From positions 99,206-163,205 of the forward strand of contig CAJXRZ010000004.1 in NCBI GenBank assembly GCA_913060515.1: a stretch of 64,000 bases of DNA, written 5' to 3'. This DNA is from an uncultured Pseudomonadota bacterium (GTDB taxonomy: Bacteria; Myxococcota_A; UBA796; CAJQPC01). The notes beneath the pieces are model-generated. The model made no database searches and was not told the origin of the DNA. It saw nothing but the letters and a program-made list of their open reading frames with translations. Positions 51,610-59,675 of the stretch are shown piece after piece; within the stretch, counting starts at the first letter, position 1; the number at the start of each line of letters is the position of its first letter. Made by a program: the position numbers and the translations under genes.

Positions 51610-52310
51610 TGGGGCTCTTGCTCGTTCTGGCCTGTGGTCCCAGCACGGACCCAGAGCGCCTCTCCCAAGCGCTCGACCCCAGCGTCTCTCTGTCCAGAGC
51701 CCTGCGCGGATGTGAGCGCATCAAGGGTGAAGATGCCCAAGGGGACTGCCTGAGCGCTGCAGTGGAGCTCCGAGAGGGGACCGAGCTCGAAGACTGCCAG
51801 AGCATCACCTCCGAGCGCTGGCGCAACGAATGCATCTTCGTGCTGGCTGAGCGACTTGGACGGAGCGACGTGGCGGCCGGGATCACCCTCTGTGAGGAGA
51901 CCCTCTACGTACGGGAGTGCCTCTTTCACTTGATCCGCGACAAGGCCAAGGGCGCCACCGGACTGGCTCCGATCGAGGCAGAGGCGGCCTTGGTGCCCTT
52001 TTGGAGCGTGCGCCGGGTACCCGATGCCTCCATCATGTTTTGGAAAGAGTGGGTTCGCCACACGGTTCGAAGCTTGGATCAGCCCGTTCCAAGTGATCTC
52101 TGTGTAGGTCTGCAGGACAGCGATGGCTGTGAGGCCGGGCTGAAGAAGGGCCGAAACCAAATGCTGCGCGGAGTGCCCAAGGCGCAGCGCTGCGCCCGGA
52201 TTGAGGCGGGGCAAGCGATCTTGCAGCTCAAGGACGAGCGCCAAGCGGTGGAGCTGAATCCGATGGAACTGGTGGAGATCCAACGCTCCTGCGCAGCCTC
52301 AAAGCGTTAA
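51606..52310 (+). CDS. Cysteine-rich lipoprotein, tandem copy 3
   Basis: A 234-residue predicted lipoprotein (MMGLLLVLAC), start ATG 51606 overlapping the copy 2 stop by 4 bases (a second ATG follows at 51609). It keeps GCERIK...GDCLS, DCQSITSERWRNECIFVLAE, VRECLFHLIRDKA and GLKKGRNQM, but its C-terminus has diverged. It ends 24 bases before argS. Confidence 0.7.
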   Translation: MMGLLLVLACGPSTDPERLSQALDPSVSLSRALRGCERIKGEDAQGDCLSAAVELREGTELEDCQSITSERWRNECIFVLAERLGRSDVAAGITLCEETLYVRECLFHLIRDKAKGATGLAPIEAEAALVPFWSVRRVPDASIMFWKEWVRHTVRSLDQPVPSDLCVGLQDSDGCEAGLKKGRNQMLRGVPKAQRCARIEAGQAILQLKDERQAVELNPMELVEIQRSCAASKR

Positions 52311-52334
52311 GGGCGCGCCCCTTCGGAGAGCAAG

Positions 52335-54035
52335 ATGGCCACAGTCGTAGAGAGTCTGACCCAGCTGCTCCAGAGTGCCGCCGACTCGGTGGGCCTGGAG
52401 GCGAGTATTCCCCCGGTCAACGCGACCAAGAGCCCGGATCTTGGGGACTACCAGAGCAACTGCTGCTTCCGTCTGGCCAAGGCCGCAAAGACCTCGCCCC
52501 GAGAGCTGGCTGCCAAGCTGGCCGAAGCGCTGCCCATCGGCCCAGTCCTGGCCAAGGTAGAGGTTGCAGGACCTGGCTTCTTGAACCTCTTCTTGAGCGA
52601 GGCCTATCTGGGTCAAGCCCTGCAGGCGCAGTTCGCGGACCCCAAGCTCCATGTGCCCCAGACCCAAGGCACGGTGGTCATCGACTACTCCAGCCCCAAC
52701 GTGGCCAAGCGCATGCACGTGGGCCACCTGCGCTCCACCGTCATCGGTGGCTCTCTGCACAAGCTCTATGACTTCTGCGGCTGGACGGTCGTGGCCGACA
52801 ACCACATCGGGGACTGGGGCACGCAGTTCGGCAAGCTCATCGTCTCTTGGGATGCATGGGTGGATCAGGCGGCCTTCGAAGAAGATCCGATCGGCGAGCT
52901 CCAGCGCATCTACGTCAAGTTCAGCCAGGACGCCACGGACGCTCAGCAGGACAAGGCCCGGGAGGAGACCGCCAAGCTCCAAGCTGGCGACTCGCGCAAC
53001 TTGGCCCTCTGGAAGCGCTTCATCGACGCCTCGATGGTGGAGTTCGAGAGCATCTACACGCGCTTGGGCGTCTCCTTCGACGTGACCTATGGCGAGAGCC
53101 ACTACAACGAGATGCTCCAGCCACTGGTCAACACTCTTCTGGAGCAGGGCGTCGCCGAGGAGTCCGACGGGGCGGTGATCATCCCCTTCGAGAAGTCCGA
53201 CGGCAAGGGGCTCAAAGACCAACCCTTCCTGATTCGGAAGCGGGACGGCGCAGCGCTCTATGGCACCACCGACCTGGCGACCGTGCGCTTTCGCTTGGAC
53301 ACCTGGGCCCCTCATCGGGTGCTGTACGTGACCGACACCCGGCAGCAGCTGCACTTCAAGCAGCTCTTCGCGGCGACCAAGAAGCTGGGCTGGAACCAGA
53401 GCGAGCTCTGGCATGTCTGGTTCGGTCTCCTCTCCTTGCCCGAAGGCAACATGAGCTCCCGCGCCGGAAACGTCATCAACCTCAAGGACCTGCTGGACGC
53501 CGCTGTGGCCAAGGCCCGCGAGATCGTGGACGAGAAGAGCGCCGAGCTCTCCGATGAGGAGCGCGCCATGGTGGCGGAGGCTGTGGGCGTCAGCGCTGTT
53601 CGTTACGCCGACTTGAGCCAGAACCCACAGGCCAACGTCGTCTTCGACTGGGACAAGATGATGGCCATGGACGGGAACACCGCACCCTTCCTGATGTATG
53701 GCCACGCACGGCTGCGCTCCATTCAACGCAAGGAAGGCCTGCAGCACGTGGTGACCGAGCACGGGCCCGTCAATGACGCTGAGCGCCAGCTCTGCACCTT
53801 GCTTCTGCGCTTCCCAGACGTGGTGCCAGCGGCCCTGGCAGCCAGCCGGCCCAGCATTCTCGCCGAGTACCTCTTCACGGTCGCACGCGCCGTGAACCGC
53901 TTCTACAGCCAGTCCCGCATCAAGGGCTCGGTGGGTGAGGAGCGTGCAGCCCGGGCATCCTTGGTCGCGGCGGCTTCGATGACCCTCTCCACCGGCCTGG
54001 GACTGCTCGGCATTCCCGCCCTGGAGCGCATGTAG
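52335..54035 (+). CDS. argS: Arginyl-tRNA synthetase
   Basis: Charges tRNA-Arg; 566 residues as expected for a class I ArgRS. The HIGH-type motif is SSPNVAKRMHVGHLRST (HVGH) and the KMSKS-type loop is degenerate (GNMSSRAG), as is usual in many ArgRS. VTDTRQQLHFKQLF and the C-terminal anticodon-binding helices are present. It follows the lipoprotein triplet on the same strand and may be cotranscribed with it. Confidence 0.96.
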   Translation: MATVVESLTQLLQSAADSVGLEASIPPVNATKSPDLGDYQSNCCFRLAKAAKTSPRELAAKLAEALPIGPVLAKVEVAGPGFLNLFLSEAYLGQALQAQFADPKLHVPQTQGTVVIDYSSPNVAKRMHVGHLRSTVIGGSLHKLYDFCGWTVVADNHIGDWGTQFGKLIVSWDAWVDQAAFEEDPIGELQRIYVKFSQDATDAQQDKAREETAKLQAGDSRNLALWKRFIDASMVEFESIYTRLGVSFDVTYGESHYNEMLQPLVNTLLEQGVAEESDGAVIIPFEKSDGKGLKDQPFLIRKRDGAALYGTTDLATVRFRLDTWAPHRVLYVTDTRQQLHFKQLFAATKKLGWNQSELWHVWFGLLSLPEGNMSSRAGNVINLKDLLDAAVAKAREIVDEKSAELSDEERAMVAEAVGVSAVRYADLSQNPQANVVFDWDKMMAMDGNTAPFLMYGHARLRSIQRKEGLQHVVTEHGPVNDAERQLCTLLLRFPDVVPAALAASRPSILAEYLFTVARAVNRFYSQSRIKGSVGEERAARASLVAAASMTLSTGLGLLGIPALERM

Positions 54036-54091
54036 GGGCTCTTGACAGAGCAAGTCCCCACGTCCACCTCATTCCAGGGTAGATTTAGGCG

Positions 54092-55729
54092 GTGCAGCCC
54101 AGCCCCCACGAGTCCGGAATTCCAGAGCGCCTTGGGCGCTACCGCTTGGTGCGTTGCATCTCGAGCGGGGGAATGGCCCGCGTCTACGAGGCGCGTAGGG
54201 AGTCTTTGGCTGGAGTCAGTCCCAAGGTAGCCATCAAGGTCATCCTCCCGGAGCATGCTGAAGACGAGACCTTTCAGCAGCTCTTCGTCAACGAGGCCAG
54301 GATTGGTTCGCAGCTCCAGCACCAAAACTTGGTGCAGATCCAAGACTTCGACCGGGCCGGCCGCGTCTTCTTCTTGGTCATGGAGTTCGTGGAAGGGCTC
54401 ACCCTCCGCAAAGCTGCCAGCCTGTGTAGGCGCCACGGTGTGCCCATCCCACTGGCGGTCATCGCCGAGCTAGGACGCCAGGTCTGTGAGGGCCTGCACG
54501 CTGCGCACACGGCCTGCAGCGAAGATGGCGCCGACCTGGAGTTGGTGCACCGCGACATCAAGCCCAGCAACCTGATCCTCTCGCCCCAAGGGGTGGTCAA
54601 GGTCTTGGACTTCGGCATCTCAAAGGCCCTCGTCGCCGCTGAGCATGCCGGCACGGTCAAGGGCACCTGGGGCTACATGTCCCCGGAGCAAGCGGCAGCG
54701 GACGACCAGGTCTGGCACGCAGCAGACCAGTACGGGCTCGCCGCCGTGCTCTACGAGCTGGCCATGCTCCAGCCCTTGTACACGGAGCGGGAGCCCAGGG
54801 ACCTGGTCAACCTGATGCACGCCGACGAGGGGGCACGCCGAGCGGCGCGGCTCTCCGGTCCTCACGCAGCCTTGGGGCCCTTGCTGATGCGGGCGCTCCA
54901 GCGCGATCCCCACGCACGCTACCCAAGCTGTGCATCGATGGCGATGGACTTGGCCAGCCTGATTCCTGAGCCCGTCTCAGCCCGAGACCAGCTCCTACGC
55001 TTCTATGCGACGGTGCTGGCTCTGGATCGCAGCGAGGGAGCAGCCCTCGAGCGAAGCTCCTCGACCTTCTCTCGTGCCGGGGTCTCCAAGGGCACGATGG
55101 ACCCGTACAGCGCGGGCTTGCCCGTCGCCGTCGGCAATGAGCGGCACCCGCACCAGGTGGCCATCGATGAGCGCCCGGCGCCAGCGCCGCAGCGGTACTG
55201 GAGCACCGGCGCTCTGGCCTGGATGGGGGTCGGCATTCTGGTGGTGGCCTTTGTCTCCATCAAGCTCTTCTGGCCCGGCGATGCCGAAATCGAAGCTCCC
55301 CAGGTTCGCTCGAGTGTACTGAGTCCAGCCCCTGACCCGGTCGTGGTGGACGCACCAGAGGTCACGCCGCCTGTGGTCGAGCCAATCGTGGCGCCCCCCG
55401 AGCCTATCGTCGCGCCGACGGTGCCGGTTGAGCCGGTCGTGGTCCCGGTGGTCAAGCCCAAGGAACCCCGCGTGGTCAAGGTCCCGGCAGAGCCCAAGGG
55501 TGCGCCGGGACTGCTGACGGTCTCCAGCTTGCCGAAAGCCAAGGTCAGCGTGGACGGCAAGGTGGTAGGCCAGACGCCGCTGTACCAGTACAGCCTGGGG
55601 GCCGGCTCACACAAGGTGGTCCTGACCGCCGAGGATGGCCGCAGCAAGAGCTTCTCGCTCAACGTCTCTCCTGGGGAAGAGTCCAGGCGGATTTGGCACT
55701 TCGAGAAGGAAGAGTGGGTCGAGCGCTGA
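54092..55729 (+). CDS. Ser/Thr protein kinase with C-terminal PEGA domain
   Basis: A 545-residue membrane kinase starting with GTG at 54092. Kinase domain about 15-290: RCISSGGMARVY loop, Lys49, HRDIK (153-157) and an intact DFG (173-175). A membrane helix lies near 377-397, then a long Pro/Val/Glu linker (PVVEPIVAPPEPIVAPT), and a PEGA domain about 475-540 (VSVDGKVVGQTPLYQYSLGAG). PEGA domains are often extracellular binding modules on bacterial surface and kinase proteins. Confidence 0.9.
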   Translation: MQPSPHESGIPERLGRYRLVRCISSGGMARVYEARRESLAGVSPKVAIKVILPEHAEDETFQQLFVNEARIGSQLQHQNLVQIQDFDRAGRVFFLVMEFVEGLTLRKAASLCRRHGVPIPLAVIAELGRQVCEGLHAAHTACSEDGADLELVHRDIKPSNLILSPQGVVKVLDFGISKALVAAEHAGTVKGTWGYMSPEQAAADDQVWHAADQYGLAAVLYELAMLQPLYTEREPRDLVNLMHADEGARRAARLSGPHAALGPLLMRALQRDPHARYPSCASMAMDLASLIPEPVSARDQLLRFYATVLALDRSEGAALERSSSTFSRAGVSKGTMDPYSAGLPVAVGNERHPHQVAIDERPAPAPQRYWSTGALAWMGVGILVVAFVSIKLFWPGDAEIEAPQVRSSVLSPAPDPVVVDAPEVTPPVVEPIVAPPEPIVAPTVPVEPVVVPVVKPKEPRVVKVPAEPKGAPGLLTVSSLPKAKVSVDGKVVGQTPLYQYSLGAGSHKVVLTAEDGRSKSFSLNVSPGEESRRIWHFEKEEWVER

Positions 55730-55732
55730 GGA

Positions 55733-56398
55733 CTAATTCGGGTCCTTCAACCACGTGCCCGCCGTCGCGCTCAAGCTCATTGGACGCTTGTTGACCTGTG
55801 TGAGGCGCGCGCTGTGCCAGGTCACCAGCAAGGTGCCACGCCGCATGGACATGGGGAGCTTGGCGCTTCCTTGGTCCACCAGGCGGCACACACCCGACTC
55901 GTCGGAGAAGTCCAAGTTCACCAGCCTGACCTCGTCGGCGCCAGTGGGTTCCCAGGTGAGGGTGCGGCCCTTCTGTTCCAGGGCCGGAGCCGCTGGCAGA
56001 GGAGGAAGCTTCGCTGAGACCCCTCCAATGGCGATGGTGCAGACCAAGCCAGCTTCGGGCATTGGGTCCAGCGCCCAGGTGCTGCCGCCGCTGTGTTGGT
56101 CTTGGAGGGTCAGCGTGTGGCCGGGGCACATGGCGCTGACCTGTTCGTCCTCAAAGACCATGCCCTCGCCTGTGGAGACGGGCACGATGCTCCTGCACTC
56201 TCCGAGGGCGATGCCTTGGCGGTCCTCGGGGAGGGGAGCGGCTTGAACACGGAAGGTCTGTACCCGTAGCGTCGCGTGTTGACGCCAGTGGTCGACGCTG
56301 AGGGAGGCCTGACCTCCCAGGAGAACCGGCGCGCTGATCTCTGCAGACGGCGCTCCGTGGCTGCTTGGCACGATGCAAGCCAGGAGCATCCAGATCAA
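55733..56398 (-). CDS. Putative lipoprotein or exported beta-domain protein
   Basis: A 221-residue protein whose TTG start at 56398 overlaps the phosphatase stop by 4 bases (TTGA); ATG 56389 is an alternative (218 residues). The N-terminus LIWMLLACIVPSSHGAPS has a very short hydrophobic core with Cys, so it may be lipidated or cleaved. The rest is beta-rich (LGGQASLSVDHWRQHATLRVQTFR). No family was recognised. It is convergent with the PEGA kinase, the stops only 3 bases apart. Confidence 0.62.
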   Translation of the reverse strand: MIWMLLACIVPSSHGAPSAEISAPVLLGGQASLSVDHWRQHATLRVQTFRVQAAPLPEDRQGIALGECRSIVPVSTGEGMVFEDEQVSAMCPGHTLTLQDQHSGGSTWALDPMPEAGLVCTIAIGGVSAKLPPLPAAPALEQKGRTLTWEPTGADEVRLVNLDFSDESGVCRLVDQGSAKLPMSMRRGTLLVTWHSARLTQVNKRPMSLSATAGTWLKDPN

Positions 56399-56847
56399 GT
56401 CTGTCTCGGCAGTTGGTCCAAGAAGGCTTGTGTGCAGCGCTGCAGCTCTTCGCGTGTGATTCGGAAGCGTCGCCGCCATCCGCCCAGGGGGTCCTGAATC
56501 TCCACCATGCCGCCGAAGCTGCCGAGGAGGAGGAGCTTGTCCTCCAAATGCGGGTAGCGGGCGCGCAGCTTGCTGGAGTGCTGGATCTCCATACCCAGAA
56601 CGTAGTCGGCCCACTCGGCCAACTCGGGGGTCACGGGCTGTGAGCGGTGCTGGCTCAGGTCCAGTCCAACCTCTTTCACCACAGCTTGTGCGTGTCGGTG
56701 GGCGGGCTTGTTGACCAACCCCAGGACCGAGGCGCTCTTGACCTGAATGTCGCGCTGTCGGCGCAAGGCGTAGTCCCGGAGTTGGACTTCGGCGATGGGC
56801 GAGCGACAGATGTTTCCGGTGCAAACCACCAGGATGTTGTAGGCCAT
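56395..56847 (-). CDS. Low-molecular-weight protein tyrosine phosphatase
   Basis: A 150-residue phosphatase with the active-site loop CTGNICRS (9-16) at the N-terminus and a general-acid Asp in the IQDPLGG segment. Such enzymes (also of the Wzb/YwlE type) remove phosphate from Tyr or Arg on proteins; the substrate here is unknown. Its gene lies beside a Ser/Thr kinase gene but is divergently placed, so a functional link is only suggestive. Confidence 0.9.
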   Translation of the reverse strand: MAYNILVVCTGNICRSPIAEVQLRDYALRRQRDIQVKSASVLGLVNKPAHRHAQAVVKEVGLDLSQHRSQPVTPELAEWADYVLGMEIQHSSKLRARYPHLEDKLLLLGSFGGMVEIQDPLGGWRRRFRITREELQRCTQAFLDQLPRQT

Positions 56848-56902
56848 TGTTTGGCATCCTAACCCAGGTTGCTGGGGCAGGGTCGGGCCTAAAGCAAGAC
56901 GC

Positions 56903-57769
56903 TCAGAGCCAGGTGCTTGTCCTACACGCCAAGGTCTCGGAGCCTTGGTCCAGGCTGTATTGGGCGCAGTTGTCGCAGCGATCTCCCGCCTCGAAGCTCA
57001 AGCGAACCTGCTGTGTGCCGTCTTTGAGCAGAACATCGCCCCGTGGTTCAGTGGCGCAGCCGTCGTCTTCAAGGCCATCTGGGGCCTCGAATGTGACGCC
57101 GCCCAGGCTGTTCTCAACGACACCCTGCGCTTGAAAGGTGCGCAGGTCTCCGCCCGCGTCCAGCCACGTCTCCCAGGTGCCCGTCAGCGCCAGGCGCGAC
57201 CAGGTGTCCTCCAGCTTGGCTCGGCTGCCTTGGTCCCAGTAGCCATCGGCCTCGATCACCAGGTTGGTCTCCGTGTGGGACTGGAGGGTCTCGCCGTTGC
57301 TGCCGGCGAACCAAAACTCGCCCTTCATGGCGATGCGGTCGAAGCTCCGGCTCTCCACGTCGGAGTCCACCTCGATGTCGAACTCCCAGCGCTCCCATTC
57401 CTGGCCGGCCTCCTCCCAGGTCACCTGGCTGGCGGTCCCGCTCCAGTTGTAGCCGTCTTGGGAGCGGCAGTTGGTCTGCCAGGTACGCTCTCCACCGTCT
57501 ACGCTTCCGTAGGGGCAAGACCCCGGATCCGCGACGTTCTCGCCCATGAGATGGGTCCACATGTCCAAGGCAATCTCTGTGGACGGCGAGTTGCCCCAGT
57601 GCAGGCCTGGGACGACATGCTGGGCGATGAAGTAGGCCTCGGCCCCGGTATCCAAGGGATACGCGGATGGCTGGGCCAGTGGAGCGGATTCCATGCGGGG
57701 CTCGACGCGCCATTTGGCTACGTCCTCGCCGCCGCCGGTACAGGCTAGAGCAAACAAAAGCGCGGTCAT
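56903..57769 (-). CDS. Putative lipoprotein
   Basis: A 288-residue predicted lipoprotein (MTALLFALACTGGGEDV) with a charge-free short signal. It holds cysteines in GSCPYGS, TNCRSQDGYN, DGCATEPRG, RCDNCAQ and LACRTST, probably disulfide-bonded, and a beta-rich body with many Trp. No family was recognised. It is 55 bases upstream of the phosphatase gene on the same strand and divergent from the propeller gene at 57805. Confidence 0.68.
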   Translation of the reverse strand: MTALLFALACTGGGEDVAKWRVEPRMESAPLAQPSAYPLDTGAEAYFIAQHVVPGLHWGNSPSTEIALDMWTHLMGENVADPGSCPYGSVDGGERTWQTNCRSQDGYNWSGTASQVTWEEAGQEWERWEFDIEVDSDVESRSFDRIAMKGEFWFAGSNGETLQSHTETNLVIEADGYWDQGSRAKLEDTWSRLALTGTWETWLDAGGDLRTFQAQGVVENSLGGVTFEAPDGLEDDGCATEPRGDVLLKDGTQQVRLSFEAGDRCDNCAQYSLDQGSETLACRTSTWL

Positions 57770-57804
57770 GGTCCAGACGATAGAGCGCTGAGGTGCGCCC
57801 TGTG

Positions 57805-59589
57805 ATGCCCGCCCCCAAGACTTCGCGCTTTCTTGTCGCGCTCGTGGCCCTGGCCATGGCCGCGCTCGCTCTGCCGGCTCTGGCTGCTCGGGCCCCAGAC
57901 GCTCAGCGTGCGCAGCTCTTTGTGGAGCTTGTACTTGATGAGTTGTCCCAGGGGGAGTTGGACGTCGAGCGTCAGAAGCTGCTCTTTTGGCCCAGCTTGG
58001 ACGGCTCCTTACACCCTGCTGCCAAACGTGCCTGGTTCGATGAACTCTCCCGCACCCTAGCGGCAGGAGAGCTCGCGCAGATCCTCAAGGCGAATCCAGA
58101 GGTCCGATCCGTCGTCCCTGGCCCAGACTACGTGCGCGTGGTCCTGGATACCGAGCCCGCCCTGAGTACGCGTGTGTCCCGGGTCGAGGGCAGCTTGCGC
58201 GCACTGGGCTTTGAGCTTGCGGTCTGCCAGGGCTGCACCGAGCAAGAGCGCTTCGTCTTGGCCCTTCTGGGACGGGTGCAGACCCACCGCAAGCACCGCA
58301 GCTTGAGCGCCGGCGCAGATCTCTGGGTGGACCCCGCCGCGGAGTACCCCAAAGAGCCGCCGGCCTTCCTCTTGGCTTGGCACAACCGCAACGTAGATGC
58401 CGGCTATCTGCGCTGGGTGCTTCAAGATGCCGAGCTGGTGAGCAGCAACGGCAATGAAGTGCAGGTCGCCCTGCGTGACCGGACGGAGACCTGGACTCTG
58501 CGCTATCGCGAGGGCAGGTGGATGCTGGACTATGCCGAGCTGCCCGTGGACAGCCCGCTGCGCTTGGCGTCCGAGCAGGTGGAGGATTGGCGGAGCGGAA
58601 AAGTTCTGGAGGAGAACGCTGTCGATTGGTGGCTGCCTTCATGGCGTGAGGAGGCCGCGGGCCTGGTGGTAGGGGAGGACCTGCTCTTCGTGAGTCCTCG
58701 CGCAGTGCAGGGCGATCTGGTTGTCTACGGTCAGACCCTGGATCGCAGCTTCGCCATCCTGGCCCTCCTGGACCCTGAGTCTGGAAGCGTCAATGCGCGC
58801 TTCTCGCTGCCTACCCTCAGCCGCCAGCAGAACTTCTCTCAGCGCGCTTGGCGGGACCTCTTCCACGTCGCCCTCTCACCGGACGGCCGACTCATCGCCA
58901 TTGGGGCATGGGACCGCATGTGGGTCGTGCAGGTGGACGATGGGAAGGTGATCTCGGAGCGCTATGCCCTCTCTGGCTTGGATCTGCTGGCCTGGTCGCC
59001 GGATGGAGAGCGGCTCTTGGCGGCGGACCACCTGGTGTTGCTCGATCTGGACCCCAAGACCCTGAAGGAGTCTCAACGCATCCCGCTGGGCAAGCCCCTG
59101 GTGGACCTGTCTTGGTCCTACGGCCAAGTCTGGACCGTCGACCGCTTGGGCCAAGTTCGCGTGCTCGATGCCCAGGACTTTCGGGAAGTGAGCGCCTCGG
59201 AGCAAGCCTGCTGTGGTGGCGTCCTCGGTTGTGAGATGGACCCTGGCAGCGGAGAGCTCCTTGTGAGCTGCTCAGCGAGCTGTGAGCCGGCTTGGTTGTG
59301 GGTTTGGGATGGGAACTCACCGCCGACTCAGTTGGCCGATGAGACCTTGGCGGCGCCCCAAGGAGCTCTGGCGCTGGATCCCACCGGCCGATTCCTTGCC
59401 ACTCCCGCAGACGGACGGGCGGGCGCGGTCTACGATCGACGCCAAGAGCGCGCCAGCGACCCCTTTGGTCTCTCTGTGCCGCTGCGTCAGGCTGCTTGGT
59501 CCAGTGATGGGGCGACCCTATATGGGGTCGATATGATGGGGACGGCCTGGGCTTGGTCGCTGTCCACTGTCCTGGAAGCGCAGCCCTGA
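57805..59589 (+). CDS. Secreted beta-propeller (WD40/YVTN-like) protein
   Basis: A 594-residue protein. ATG 57805 starts a classical signal peptide with Lys and Arg and a hydrophobic core ending LPALAARA; GTG 57793 is the alternative. The N-terminal half (about 30-290) has no recognised family. The C-terminal half has propeller-type blades (LSPDGRLIAIGAWDRMWVVQ, WSPDGERLLAADHLVLLDLD, WSSDGATLYGVDMMGTAWAW). It resembles the propeller part of the kinase at 13182 in style. Confidence 0.78.
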   Translation: MPAPKTSRFLVALVALAMAALALPALAARAPDAQRAQLFVELVLDELSQGELDVERQKLLFWPSLDGSLHPAAKRAWFDELSRTLAAGELAQILKANPEVRSVVPGPDYVRVVLDTEPALSTRVSRVEGSLRALGFELAVCQGCTEQERFVLALLGRVQTHRKHRSLSAGADLWVDPAAEYPKEPPAFLLAWHNRNVDAGYLRWVLQDAELVSSNGNEVQVALRDRTETWTLRYREGRWMLDYAELPVDSPLRLASEQVEDWRSGKVLEENAVDWWLPSWREEAAGLVVGEDLLFVSPRAVQGDLVVYGQTLDRSFAILALLDPESGSVNARFSLPTLSRQQNFSQRAWRDLFHVALSPDGRLIAIGAWDRMWVVQVDDGKVISERYALSGLDLLAWSPDGERLLAADHLVLLDLDPKTLKESQRIPLGKPLVDLSWSYGQVWTVDRLGQVRVLDAQDFREVSASEQACCGGVLGCEMDPGSGELLVSCSASCEPAWLWVWDGNSPPTQLADETLAAPQGALALDPTGRFLATPADGRAGAVYDRRQERASDPFGLSVPLRQAAWSSDGATLYGVDMMGTAWAWSLSTVLEAQP

Positions 59590-59675
59590 CAGCCCACTGA
59601 AAGCTCAGGGCTGACACACCTCTGACCCCGCCAAGGGCATCTGCTCGCTACTTTGGGCGGCACGAAGGGAGTCCC

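Noticed and set aside
54043..54091. A TTGACA hexamer after argS as the promoter of the PEGA kinase
   Set aside because: No -10-like hexamer lies at a suitable distance; the best candidate is about 32 bases away. The match is probably chance.
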